Origin: Pachyseris speciosa
Lineage: Eukaryota; Cnidaria; Anthozoa; Scleractinia; Pachyseridae
Assembly (NCBI GenBank): GCA_016490735.1
Contig: JAEMWC010000392.1
Span: 38,501-102,500, forward strand
Direction: 5' to 3'
Length of the DNA: 64,000 nt
Below the pieces are notes generated by a model that worked only from the letters and a program-made list of their open reading frames with translations, did no database searches and had not been told where the DNA came from. This document shows positions 1 through 14,058 of the stretch, in pieces (within the stretch, counting starts at the first letter, position 1; every line of letters begins with the position of its first letter). The translations under genes were made by a program, and so were the position numbers.

Positions 1-225
1 AGTAAGCGCTAAAAAGCTTACCGTATGTCTCGTACCAGCTCTCCATTTCTGGCCAAATTAGGAACATCTCAGTTATAAAACTGACGGATATCTTTTATCA
101 ACGATCGTACAATGAGAAAACAGCCACAGCACAACGAAGTGTGCATACCACATGCCCGTCACCCACACCAGGACCTTTCTGAGGTGAGGTGTGCTGTGTT
201 CATATATGTTCTATATCCCCTACAT

Positions 226-1950
226 CCAGTAATATATAGATTTAGCCAAGCCTAAAAGCGGAGCTCCACGATTATTATTTTCTTACTGGTATTGAGCAAC
301 ACCGCATGGCTTTCCTTGCGCCAATATTTAGAAAAAGAAACCTCAAAACATTACAAGGCAACAATACAGTCCACGCGTGTGTTTGTTCGAAAACGAATTT
401 AGCAATCTAAGAACGATCAAATATTTTCATCCAACATCGTTGGAAGAGCATGTTTGAGGGTTTAGCCACCTCTCACAATAGTGCATTAAATGGCTTTCCA
501 TGTTTGATCTAGATCAAACATGTTCATCTAAAATTTCGCATTACGAACAAATCTTTGATCGTTTAGTCACCCCAACAAACAAATCGTACACAAACGGTAA
601 AAAGCAACCAAATAAACCACATAACGTCGAAAATTTCAGCGATAATACGCAAAAATCATTTTTAGGACTCACTCTCCTGATAGTTTGGATAGGTAATCGC
701 ATGGGGCCAAGTAAAATTAAGGATTAATGTCACTTGTGTTTTCAGAAATTTGCTGAAATTGCCCTCGTCGCGCAAAACATAAGGGATACTTTACGAGGAA
801 TCATTGCGATTAGGTGTTCATAACATAAGGGCAAACGTTTCTTTCAGTTCTTAACACTATAGAAACACTGACGTCGAAAAACATATACAGCCAGCCAAGC
901 GGAGGAAAACACTCGTTCGCTTGCAAGCAAAACAGCAAACAAACAATTCGACTAGCTACTTCTTTGTGTCCAAAACGAGTAGATTGTTATTTAATCCAGT
1001 CGAGACAGAAATACAAGTTTCATTCCTGAACAAAAGTAACAACGATTAAACCTCAAATGCTAAGCTTCAATTTATTTAAGTTACCTGTGTTTTTAAGCTT
1101 CCTACGACTTGAAAATACGCATCGATCCACTAAAGTAAAAAACACGCATCTCTAAAAATAGCAAACAGTTTGTCCAAAGAAAGAACTTCTTCCACCAAGT
1201 TTGAGCTACTCGTTCCTCCCATTAATGCCGGTGAATTGTTAAGCGAACTTTCGTGGTGAGCTGCAAGATGCCGCGGTAAAGTGAACAAGCCCTTGAAGCG
1301 TTAAATCATTTTGTTTTTCAACCACACAATTCGGGCGCCATACAAGTGGATCCAAAATTTAAGAATTTCCTGATAAAAATGTTTTGCTCTTCCATTTTAT
1401 CAGTTGAAAATTCACCTTCCGGAGTATCTTTTAAGTAGTCCTTGATTTTTATGCCTTTTAACGCGAATTGAAAGACAGAACTTCGAAGAAGATGAATTTG
1501 TTGTGCTCAAAATTAAGAAACCAACTGAATGTGAAATCTCGCGTCGCAGAAAGCGCGCGAAAAATTAAGCCTCGTTTTGGTTTGCGTGTGCTACACCTGG
1601 CTTGAGCCTGCGATCCAATCGAAAACCAGTACCTGGTCAGCGGTCAACTTAAAAAAAAGCTGACCTCGATGAGGTCTTAACTTGAGCCCGCGACATGGTC
1701 ACGTACTACTGGTCAGCGGATACCTTGTTTTGACAGGTGTCAATTGGCCATAACATTGACGTCCAATATCAAAAGATGTACATAAAACGCGGGTTTCAAC
1801 ACAATGGGACATTTCACATCGCATACATCGAAGGGCGGACGTACGTACGTACGGTGACCAAAACCAAAATTTTCTCGAGTAGATGGGTTACCACATTTTC
1901 TTAACCAAGGTGCTCCGCCTGGCGGCCCCCGGAGCTCCGCTAATAAGCTG
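226..1950. repeat. Dispersed repeat with AGCGGAGCTCC inverted ends, copy 1
   Basis: It starts with TTAGCCAAGCCTAAAAGCGG and AGCTCC, and ends with GGAGCTCCGCTAATAAGC, so the termini are short inverted repeats. Much of 720-1950 aligns with 55790-56990, including the phrases GGTGCTCCGC and TTGGCGGCC near the end. A third fragment of the start lies at 52530-52600. No open transposase frame is seen, so a non-autonomous DNA element is likely. It lies in the intron after the last visible A2M exon. Confidence 0.65.
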
Positions 1951-1979
1951 AGTCAGTGTATGTTGTAATCCAACCTTAC

Positions 1980-2067
1980 CTCGCCCAGACTCTCCTCATC
2001 AACCTGGTAGCCCGACACGAGTTTCACATCAATTACCGCCATATTGGACGAATCTTCCTTCAGCCAC
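1980..2067 (-). CDS. A2M: A2M exon: receptor-binding domain, last exon in the window
   Basis: 88 nt, phase 2 in and phase 0 out, GGCTCAG acceptor and GTAAGG donor. It encodes [20 protein letters not shown] then QVDEESLGE, matching human SNMAIVDVKMVSGF in the receptor-binding domain. The rest of that domain, about 80 residues in human A2M, and the stop codon are not visible in the first 1,979 bases and must lie to the left. Confidence 0.95.
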
Positions 2068-5000
2068 CTGAGCCAGAAAAGAAAGAGGAAAATCAGCCCC
2101 AACAGACTGCTTGCAGAGTGACTTAAGGGAAAAGGGGCTCATTACCGGTGTTTCAACATGAAATCGTCGGGGGAGAGGGGAAGGGTTTTTTTTACCGAGT
2201 TTTACGGGATACTAATATATAATTAACAATTAGATTATGAGCTCGAGATTTCTATCGCAAGATAGCTGATGAGGGCGCAGCCCGAATCAGCTATCACGCA
2301 TAGAAATCGAGAGCGAAAAATCTAATTGTTTTAGTATAAATCTACCAGTCGTTCAAAACTAAACAAGTAAATTATCTAAATCATCCTCGCAGACACTTCG
2401 AAAACGCGAAGAAGCGGCCACCATTTTGTTGACAACCGCTACTTACTATCTATCACAGAATAAATAGCGAGTAGCGTAGCCAATCAGGGAACGGCATTCG
2501 TGATATAACGCTAGTAGATTTATACTAATTAACAATTATTTTACGAGGGCGCACTGGATACGCGCCGAGTTGGTTAAAATCATTCCATATCCAGCAAGCC
2601 CGAGTAGAATAATTGTTTTATTAAAAACTCTACGACGCATAATTGAGAATCTGAACAAAAAAAGTGGAAGAAAGGAACTCGGAGAAAGAGAAAACCGAAA
2701 AAAGGAAACTTTTGTCCACCACACGACTAAACCAAAAAGCCGGGCGCGAAAACCTTTCGGTGTGTTGCAACGTTTCCGAGCAAAGTTGAATGAATTCAAT
2801 GAAACTGTCCGAGAATTACGTTGAAGCTTCAGTTTAGGGCCTTTTTGGAAAAAGTGCATAGTTTATTTGCTCTGAATGGTTGTAAATGGTCAGAAGTTTG
2901 GTAAAAATATTCAATCATTGTTCAAAGAGGGTGGAAGGGCTTTCACGAAGATGTACGAGCCGAAGGAAGCGAATTTGTAATCCATCGAAACAACAGCACC
3001 ATGGGCGAATTTCATCGAAATGAAGACACAATTTCAATTTATTTTTGTGGACTGGAACACTGTCTCATCAGATCTGGTCGGAAACAAAATATATGAGGGA
3101 TAAGAAAGACAAATGTCCAGGTTATGCTTCAAGAAATGGCTTATAGAAATTTGTCTCGATGCGTGGAAGAAAATCTGGAACCGCGGCCCAACAGAATAAC
3201 AAAAACAACGGCGATTCTTCTCATTTCTTTTACAAAACATCATATCTGTAACCGGAAAGTTTGAAGCTGGTGATTGATACGTTGCATCAAGTGCAGGTCA
3301 GAACATTTTTAATGTGTGTTAATTTTTTCAAAAGTGTCACTGATCGCTGGAAAGATTTTCAATAGTGGATTATTGCTGCAAATTTTAGTTGCAGGTCTTG
3401 TTGCATAGTTACAGATTGGTGACGTCGACACTTGTTGTTGAATACATATTTTCAATTTCGTTTAGTAGAGTTCAAAAACTCTTTTGGTATCTCCGTAAAA
3501 AAAGTGCGTTTTGCTATTTGCTTAACATCAACAGCCCTGAAAATGTTCTTAGCGCTGCGAGAAATTTTTTAACACGATCCCAGCACTGTTTCTTGTCGTT
3601 CTAAAACACTCAGCAATGAATTCCATTCCTATTTCGGTTCCAGTTTCGAAATCTCTACTCGTTAATTCCGTTGTGAGACGACTAATGCTTTAATGGCTGC
3701 CGTTTCGAAGGAAAATTTTATTGAGCTTTCTGTTTGTGAAGCGTTCATTGACCATATAAGGTAGTGCAGGTATGTGAGCTAAGAGCCTGTGTCCGGCTAG
3801 CCAATGAAAATGCTGGAAATCTGATATCCGTAGTTCAGTTTTTAATAATATAGAATAGTACCCTAAAATAAACTAATATCCTACTTGGCAGAGATGAACA
3901 TGTCCAGAGGTATGCACAGAAGTTCACCAGCTTCTGTTGTCAGAGGTTCAAACACATCTTCAGAACGCCTGAGTTGAACTTTCAAGTCAAATGCGGGTTC
4001 CTCCTTGACGTCGGGGATGTTATACGATACATCAGCCTAAATGAACACAGGGACCGCATCTTGAGCAGCGTGACAATGAAAATATCGAGTAACGTAAACA
4101 CACGTAAAGCAAGTGAATCTTTTTTTACTTGAAAGAGATATCAGTTGCGTAACATAATAGAACCGCTAAACACAGGCAGCCAATAAGAGGGGTCCAATGC
4201 CACTACCCAGTTACAGTTAGGCAGCTGGGTTTTCTTCCAATAGCAATCACCTCTCAACTGCAAAGTTCTTTTTGACAGTGGTAAAATAATACTTGTAACA
4301 GTTCATCCTATATTTATCTTGTATTCAACTAGTTGTAATCGTAGATCAGGAATGCGTTCGAGTATCTATATATGTAAATACCTTCGAAGCCATGAAAGCC
4401 GTAGAACAATATACTTAAGGAACCATGCAAACACAGTTTGCCACTCAGCTTTCGACACACATCTCTATTGAAAGAAAAAACTTTTTGCCCCGAGTCGGAA
4501 TCGAACCGACGTTCCCCAGTTACTAGTCGGGCGTGATAACCACTACACTACCGGAGCAAAGGTACGTTGCTCCGGTGGTGTAGTGGTTATCACGCCCGAC
4601 TAGTAACTGGGGAACGTCGGTTCGATTCCATAGAGATGTGTGTCGAAATGTGTGTAGAGATGTGTGTCGAAAGCTGAGTGGCAAACTGTGTTTGCATGGT
4701 TCCTTAAGTATATCGTTCGAGTATCCATTCTGCGGTTGTCTGATGTGATAATAATGAAATCGATTACAGGTTGGTAATATTTAACAATTATTCACCGAAG
4801 TGGAGGTGAATAGTGTTGGATATAAATATCCACCACTTTCACCGACACTGAGGTGAATAATTCTTTTAGTATATACCACACAAGCTGAATAATTATCGGA
4901 CCAAAACATTACTTTATGTGTGATAATATACCGACAAACGGTCGGAAATTGTAAAATCTCGCGCGCTGGCTGCTCGGAGGTGAATAGTACTTGCTAATCA

Positions 5001-5352
5001 CCTCCGAGTTAACAAATCAAAGGGCGCGAAAAGCACTATTCACTTGTGTGGTATATACTAAAAGGTGATATGACAGGGTTGTGATCGGTTGTGTGCTTCC
5101 TTGTCGGCTGGTATTTAGCTGTAATTCGGTAATATTTCCGATCTTGCGACGAGAAAACGACATCGAAGTGTAAACAAGGATTTGGTTCTTATTTGTAGCA
5201 ATTATTAAAATCTTGAGACTCAACCAGTGTGTTCGATACAAGATGTGTTCAGCATCTTATGTCACAAAAGCACTTACCGGTATGTTCGCGTCACGCGCTG
5301 ATACCAAGGAGTCTGGCTGCTTAGCGTACATGTAGTTCATTTCACTTGAAAA

Positions 5353-5432
<80 letters not shown>

Positions 5433-8400
5433 TCACTAAACCGCGCGTAAATAAACGAGTGAGGCTGAACTCACGATATCATTTGGGACGTAATTCAAGA
5501 TGGCGCAGAAAAAGTACACGAACGACGAAAAATATCGCAACTTAGGATCACAGGGTACCCAAGATTAGCATGCGTTCTAACGTCGAACGCAATTATATGG
5601 CAGCTATCAAAAATCCCAAACCGTTCCTCATTCTCTCAAGGAGTGTTTACATGATACCGGCATGACTTTCAATTCAAACAACATTAATTGTGCATTCTGC
5701 TCTTACACAGTTAGTGCTAAGAAACTATACAAAGCCCAAACCTGCATCAGAGCACAGCCCTCTCCTTTAACTTCCACTGGCAACTTCTTAATCGGCAGAA
5801 TGCTTGAAGGGATCTGCGGGATGTAAACTACGATTATTACAACACAACTTGAACAGAAAAAGACTAGCAGTATAGCCTCATGACAAACGACAAAATACTG
5901 TACGCTACAGGGTGAACCAAGAAAGGGAAAAACAAGAACGTTCTGGAGAGGCAGACCAGCCAAAAATGGCTGCACAGAGGTTGTCCATGGTACTCATCAC
6001 CAAGCCTGTTTTGCTGTCTCCGCTGACGTGCATGGGCATCTCCCTGTCACGTGCTACTGAACTCAAGAAGTGACATCCGCAAGATAGGAAGGATTTAGGA
6101 TAGGTATATCTACAGGAAGTTAGCAATTTCAAAAATGCTGCGCCAAAGATCAAACAAATCACACAGGAAATAAGAAAACATTGTACGTTGTACGTCTTGA
6201 CGAGAGAGTTCAGTTAGACGTGAACAAACTACAGCTGTCCATTTAGAGAGGAGTCCGTCTTTAAGAAATGTTCATCTTGAAGAGAGTGTATTTGCATAAA
6301 AATGGCTGAATAAATCACAACAGGAACCAAAAATTCAAGACAGGCTTGAAAAGACCATCATATTTTAACAAATTTGCCTTGAACTTCGATACCTTTCAGA
6401 ACTCAAAAATGGCAAAAAATAAATAACTAAATAACACTTCAGTCGAAAAATGCTCTCATGAAAATTGTAGTGTCAATATCTCACCTCAGCCCTTTGCGAG
6501 ACCAATCTATTGTTGTCTGTGATGTTGAATGTTTGGCTAAATTGTAGGACATTCTTGTCTCCAAACTGAACATAAAGTGATGTGCTGTCAGAATACACCT
6601 GGCTGGCGTACTTGCTTAAAGCTTGCAAGGCAACACATGTGTCCTACAGGGATTAGAAGAAATATATCAGTGGCCACCATTACACCTGAACATAATCCTT
6701 TTTCAAATCTCCAGAGAGCTTTACTTTTTTAAAATTTAAACACAGCATGATTATCCGGGTGAGTGTTGTCCTGGGAGGAACCGCTGTTGGTAGCATTCAA
6801 GTAATATGTCAAACCCGAGGAAGTGTCTCATCGGGATATCCAAACACGGAGAAGCAGCTGGAAAAACGAGGCGCAGCCGAGTTTTTTTTTAACTCATTCC
6901 TGTCAAGCTTTGCAATTTATTGGTCCATATGGACCAATGCTTTGAAAACCTGCAACTTTCCCAAATCCTGGACTATGGTTGAAATGAGCCGTTGTTATGA
7001 CCAAATACTCAGTTGCTTAGACACCACGTTAACTGACAAAAAATCCCGATTTTCATTGAATATGACCGTTTATTCTGTTACAAAACCAAAACGCGCTTTC
7101 GGACTACACCAAAAACTACGCAGCTTTGCATTGTTTTGACGTTTTTAAGACAAAAAAACCTCTTGAAGCTAAAAGTCCTCATTGGCAGCAAACTTAGACT
7201 AGTGATATTACAAGGAGAACTTAGACGCTCGTCTCCCTTTCTTAGTCTGAAAGTCTTGTGTGTTCCCTGTGTCTCTACTGACCTGTGTAGATGCAAATCC
7301 TCCCAAAGCATTTCTCTGTTTAGTAAGCCACCTGACAATCGACATAGCCTCACCAATCAGTGAGGTATCACCTTCGGCTAACAGGACATAAGTCATTAGG
7401 GCATAAGCAGTCATCTCAATATCTGCTGCTGGGGCACGGTAATATGGACTCCACCAGAACAATTCGCTTGGTGGTGTGGTTGGTGCCTCCTTGTCTTTTT
7501 CCCAATGCATCAATCCCTCTGTTTAATGTTAAGATTTATAACCCAATGATTAATTTTTGCGCGCCAAATTGGAGAAAGGCTTTTAGAGATCAGACTTTTT
7601 ATTTATTTAAACAATATTTTTTTATTCGAGCATTTGCTCTACCAGCACGTAGTGGTCATCGAGAGAGCTAATGCCGTTTACATTGTAATTCTTTTAAAAT
7701 CACGGTCAAAAAGACAAAAACAGAAATAAAACAAACAGGCGAGGAGAAAAAACACGCAAATCCCCCCCCCCCAAAAAAAAAAAATTCAATTACGAGAAGC
7801 GGTTTGATTGGGAGATAAAAGACTGAACAGCATAAAACAAGTTTACATTAAGTTGAAAGTCAATACCAGGAACTCCATTTAGAAGCCAATCATTTTTTTC
7901 TTATTAGATACGGAGAGCCATCTATACCCCAACAAGTGTGCAGCGGAGGCAAAGAGAAGTCAGATTTGATAGCCGTCGCCCGATATCTTTAGCAACACTT
8001 CAGAAATGGCGTGAAGCTCCAGCCGTATGCACCACTCGGGCGTGACGTGCGACTTGACTGTTCGTATAAGCCATAAAGAATATGTTGTCACAGAGGTACT
8101 GATACCAGTGCAATCGATCTCCCGCCAAACACCATTCCTCCCTTAAAGGAGCTATGTCACGGTCTTTGGATTTTGAAAAGTTTAGTCTCAATTTTTCAAA
8201 AAGTTCATTTGTAATCCGTTTCAATCTTATCCATCCTTCATCATCCTCGCCATATTTGCATTTACTCTTGTCTCTTTGGTACTTATCTTCCCTGACAAAT
8301 TGCTATTTCACTGTTTCCCATCATTTAAATGCATCTTTTTATATGTCTAATAATGACCCAAAATATCGTGACCGAGCTCCTTTAAAAAGACACTCAGATA

Positions 8401-11400
8401 CCCAAACATTTCCTCCCCCTTTAACAGCCAATAAGTGGACATGTCACCAGAGTACACAAGACACATTTGCAGTCATTACTATTGTGGATCAATTGACGGA
8501 GCTTAAATTTGTTCCAATCACGAACCAAGTCCTCCACTATCGGACCCTTCAAACCAATTCGCATCTGCAGGCAAACCAACTTGTTGTAGCTTTGCACAAA
8601 TACCGTAAAAGCTCTATTAAGCCCCCGGGGGGCTTATTTAATTTCAGGCCTCATTGACGGGGGGGCTTATTAGAGAGGGGGGCTTAATAGAGAAGGGGGG
8701 CTTATTTGAAGTTTTCGTCTTATAATAGTTTTTGTACCAAACTCAAACTTGATTATTTAATAAAGAGCAACAAACAGTATTATATGTTTGAGTGTATATT
8801 TCGCTAAAAGTAAACCAACTGGGCTTCATGAAGAGAATTTCGTTAGAGGGAATAGGAGGGCCTCATTACAAAATCTCATGTTCCAAAAAGGGGGGGGGGG
8901 GGTTAGAGAGGGGGGCTTATTACAAAAAAACGACTTCCAAACGGGGGGCTTATTGGAGAGGGGGAGTTAATAAAGAGGGGGGCTTAATAGAGCTTTTACG
9001 GTAATGAATAACCAGGAAAGAAATGGTGACCAAAGTGGTAAGCGAGATAGATACTAGTTATGCAACGCTTTCAAGTGGTATACCGTGGAATATCCCACGA
9101 GTCACTTGTATTTTCTAGGTATACACACGAGCCTTTAGGCGAGTGTGTATACCAAGACAATACAAGTGACGAGTGGGATATTGCACGGTATACCACTCGA
9201 AAGCGTTGCATAACTATTTTATACCATGCCATAAAAAATACAGTGGCCAGCAAGGCCAGCATAATCAATGCAAGATACGCCCAAACTTGAATGGTTTTGA
9301 AATGGCTTCCTAATGTCCACCCTCTTGACAGCGTTTTTAAACCTTTTTCAAAACTTTTATTAATTATAATTCATGACCAAATTACAAATAATAAAATATT
9401 AATGTAAAATAAAGTTATTATTGTCAAACGGTTGCAAAATTCGTACTAATTTTCAAGCGCAAAAAACAATCTCAACGCACGATGGGAAGGTTGGGTGTGA
9501 AACAGTTGAATTGCACTAATCGATAGGAAGGTTCGGTGGAATACTGACGAATATACAACGGCTTTCCTGCATTCTGATTGGCTGTATTTTCTATGGCATG
9601 GTATAAATCAGTGTACAAACCTTCCGTGATGGCCTTGCTTTGTAGTGCTGTGAATAAATCCATGGCACTGCGATCATTAGCCAAGGCGAATGTGTACGCA
9701 AACAGAGCCAATGTGTATGAATCAGTCAGACCTGAAGAGGCAGATCTTAGGCAGTTCAAGGCATTTTGGATGACCCTATCCTGTAATAAACAGAAAAAAA
9801 AAAACGATTGAAGTCTTTGCTAGACGGGAATAGTGCTATTCGAGGTGTGGTGTAGCTACATTTAAGGGGGTAAGCACGCATTTTTCAGAGATAATAAGGC
9901 AATAAATGTATTTTAAAAAGCTTTAAAATACGTGACAATGGCATTTTTGTTCAAAAGTGAAGCCTAATTATGTGGATGATACTACCAAACGATCGTGAAA
10001 GTAGCAGATGAATAATGGTTTGAAAAAATAAAACAACACTTTTAAGTATGTTTCGACATACTTATGCCATCTTCAGTTGCAAATGTTCGTTACAATTTGA
10101 ATTTTAACTGTATACAGAGTTTCATATTTGAATAATAATAAAAACAAGTATAAAACATGAGGCATTAGACTACAAAACTTACTAAATAGAAAGGGTTAAT
10201 CCAACATGTTGTAACTGTTGGTTTAGAACAGGCCACTCCCATTTAATATGCAGAGCCTCTTTAACTTTCATTTGAAACTTAGAGGTTGCAGAGTCTAAAA
10301 CAGTGAAACATTCCGTAGAACAAGAGTCTCGACAAGCCTGAGATGACACTAAATGCTTGTAAACATGAGAAGCCTTGTCGGACACAAGGTGCTCAAGGTG
10401 CCTAATTATACCTAAAAAAATGCGTGGTTACCGCCAATTTTCTTTTTGGATCGTATCAGCCCTTAGAAAGACCTGCTTTTCCCGCATATTTATAAACCAC
10501 ACAAAAATTGACAACTATCTCGGGTAATCTCGTGATGCGCAGAACATATGCGCAGTAACAAGAGAAGGCACTGTCCTAAAATCACTCAGTCCTTGGCTGC
10601 AAAGTTTTGAGTGCAATAAACTATTTATCTATTTATTTTATCTTAAATGGTGAGATGTTCTGGACCTTGTGCTGGCACTGTCACTATGAATGCTGCACTG
10701 TCACTATGAATGCACTGTCACTATGAATGCACTGTCACTATGAATGCTGCACTGTCAATATGAATGCACTGTCACTATGAATGCACTGGCACTATGAATG
10801 CTTGTATGCCTTTAAGAACAGTAAAAATGTCGTCACGCGATCCTTTTTGGATGAGTCCACTTATTAAATATTTGTTGAAGATCAAGGCCAAAGTAACAGG
10901 TTCTCAAAAAGATCTATTGAAGCGAATTTCTAAAGCCATTATGGATAATAGAGTTCATTTAAATTCTTCTAATAGTATCGGAGGTCGAGAGTGGTGGAAA
11001 ATAACAAATGCCATCTGCAGCTACAAAGCTTCCTCTCGTTGCACACTAAGCGAAGCGGAAATTAAGGATCTCAATTGCTTTTTCGGTCAATTGCGCACTG
11101 ATAACAATTATCATAAACCAGAGCCCATACCGGTTCCATCTGATGCTGAAATACCACGCGTAAGCGAGATGCAGGTATGGAGATCACTCTTAGGTTTAAA
11201 GAAGACAGCCACCGGTCCAGATCAGATCCCTTTCTGGATATGGAAGGACCATGCTGAAATTCTTACTCCTGTGGTAACTAAAATATGGAACCTGTCCTTG
11301 AAACCCATACATGGCCGAGTTCGTGGAAGAGTGCCAACATAACCCCTCTTCCCAAGGTTGAAATTCCCAAGGAAAATGGGGACTTTAGAGGAATAAACAT

Positions 11401-14027
11401 AACCCCGGTTATTGCTAGAGCATTCGAAAAGGTTGTTTATAAGTCCTACGTTAAGAACATTGTCGAGAGTAGCTTGAGCCCCACACAGTTTAGAGAAGGT
11501 GGCAGCTGTACTGGCGCTCTGTTAACAATGCAACATGAAATTCTTAAGTCTTTGGATCAAAAGGGATGCAATGCGGTAAGGGTGTTTGCAATGGACTTCA
11601 GCAAGGCCTTTGACACTGTTAAACACGATCTGTTATTATCCAAACTTAAACTCCTGCCGCTTAATCCATATATTCTTAATTGGTACTTAAGCTTTCTCAC
11701 TGATAGGAGACAACGGGTTGTCTGCAATAGCATTGCTTGTGATTGGATCAGCGTGAACAAAGGTACCACGCAAGGAAGTGTTAGTGGCCCCTATTTATTT
11801 AATATATTCATAAATGATCTGCAAACAGATCCAGAGTCTAACTCTTCGTTGTTCAAGTATGCAGATGATTCCACTCTAATTATTCCTGTTTGGAAGGATG
11901 GTGAAAGTAATACTGCAATTCATGTAGTGGACAACTTTACAGAATGGTCAATCAGTTGCATGAAATGTAATTTCTCTAAATGTAAAGAAATGGTTTTCCG
12001 AAAGAAAGGCTACAATAATGTACTAGAGACAGTAAAGAATATCCCGCAACATCCAGAACTATGTATTTTAGGGGTTACATTTCAGGAAAATTGTAGTTTC
12101 TCTGTTCATGTCAAGAATAAGCTGGCCGCAGCTAATAAATGTCTATATATTCTAAGAACTCTAAGGAACGAAGGGTATTGTCAGGCGGAGTTGGATAAAT
12201 TATTCAGCACTCTAGTTTTGCCTAAGCTTATGTATGGAATATCTGTGTATGGTTCATCTCCACCAGAACTTAATACCATACAATGTTTCCTTGATCGTTG
12301 TCATAAACGAAGATACACGTCCACTCCTGTTTCCATTATTAATTGCTTAGAAAAGTCCGATAAAGGTATTTTTAAGAAATTAAGCGAGTGGGAACGTCAT
12401 CCTTTACATCACTCCCTTCCTAGGATTAACCCTGCTACCCTTAAGCTTAGACAAATCAAGCCTACATTTCCGATTTGTAATACTGAGCGTTTTAAGAATT
12501 CTTTTATTAACAGACTTAGTTTTAATTTCAATTTAGCTATTGGTAATTAATGCATTTTTAAGTATTTAATAGTTATATATAATCCATGTAACACTTGATA
12601 TGTATTTTATCAGTGAAATAAAGACTACTACTGTGTAAGTTTGTTCGACCATGTGTTCAAGGCAATCACATTGAGAGCAAAACGCTCTTGATCAAGGATT
12701 ATCTCACGACAAAGCAGTGGGGTCTCAATTATAAACTGTAGTTTACTCTATGTAAACACCTTATTCTATAGCTTTGGTGGTTCCATGTGCAGATGTCTGT
12801 ACAAAAATTTAAAATTTAAAAAGGTTTATACAGATGAGTGTCCAGGCTCTCGTGGATTGACGGCCAACTCTTGGAAACAACTTGGGTGGAAATTTACCTT
12901 CTATAGTAAATGGAAATATGCCACTTGGTTGCTACTGAATTTCTGGACTACAACGTTTCCACGAACATCGTAAAACCACAGTATCCTCGCAAGGTTCCTC
13001 AACTGAGTGTAAACCAGTCCAGTTACGCAATTACTACTGGATACTATATGTCAACTATATTGGTTATCAGTTTCCGGTTGCGAATTTTATAGTGCGTCTC
13101 CGACGAAAAGTGCATCACTTCATTCGTTAAAAGGCCATCATAATAACCACCTCGTGATTATGTCGTACCTGAGGTGAGGTTCCAGCTTCCATGAGAGACA
13201 CTGTGACGAATGCAGTTAATGTTGCTTCTGTTGTAACTCCACCCTGAAAATATGAACAGCACGAAATCGATCAACATCCTTTCTTCTTCAACGGCAATGC
13301 CATTTCCACAGAGTGTGGGTTTTACTTGATTGTCGAAAGCGATTCTCGTTTGCTTTGGAGGAAGGATGTGTCATATTCAGTGAAGCACACATCCTTCCCC
13401 AATACTAATTCACAAGGAAAACAATATTTTTGTAAATTACCTTATTTAGACCGTTTTTTGTTAATCGTTATATTATGATATTGACACCAAATTCGTGTTC
13501 ACTACGTTTGGCAAGAAATCTTTTCTCAGTGAAGGACTCTGTGCCTAGAGAGCTTCGTTCACGTGTGATATATAAATTTACTTGTGCATGCATGTAATGC
13601 TGGCTATATCGGCGAAAATTGTCGTCATTTTTCTACACGCGTCCGTGAACATCTCTCTTCTGATAGGTCCTCACAAATCTTTAAACACTTGCAAGGGTCG
13701 GAACCTTGTCGTGAATCTTGTTCTGCGGATTGTTTCGAAATCCTTGATTCTGCCTCCACTAAATTTCAACTAAAACTGAAGGAGACCATGCACATTAACT
13801 GGGAAAAGCCCAATTTAAATCAACAAGTTCATCAGGTCAACCTGACACTTACACTTTAGGCTTTATTTTCCTTCACGTGTTTATTTCTTTGTTCTCCCCA
13901 TGTGATCTCAGTTAATTATACATGTTTCACCTTGTTGTAAAAATTCCAACAATTTTTTTTAATCCTTTCTAATACTTTGTGACTCACTCAAATATGTTAT
14001 ATTTTTTTGTCACTTCATCATAATTCA

Positions 14028-14058
<31 letters not shown>

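Larger units (their letters stand above)
4409..4713. repeat. Inverted duplication carrying two tRNA-like arms
   Basis: The left arm starts ATATACTTAAGGAACCATGC and the right arm ends with its exact complement at 4713. Each arm contains a tRNA-Thr-like sequence. The arms are about 145 bp with a centre of roughly 10 bp around 4561-4567. The right arm lost the 3' end of the tRNA and gained a small GTGTGTCGAAATGTG duplication. Confidence 0.9.

Noticed and set aside
1..60. A donor-like GTAAGC on the minus strand after ...GAGACATACG, possible next A2M exon
   Set aside because: No frame gives a receptor-binding domain motif and no convincing acceptor joins in phase 0 after 1980.
2536..2859. 107-codon minus-strand ORF
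   Set aside because: Low-complexity Phe/Ser/Leu composition, no motifs, overlaps a plus-strand shadow, no splice support.
8154..8657. 167-codon plus-strand ORF
   Set aside because: Runs through the MITE at 8140-8388 into the MITE at 8603; no family motif.
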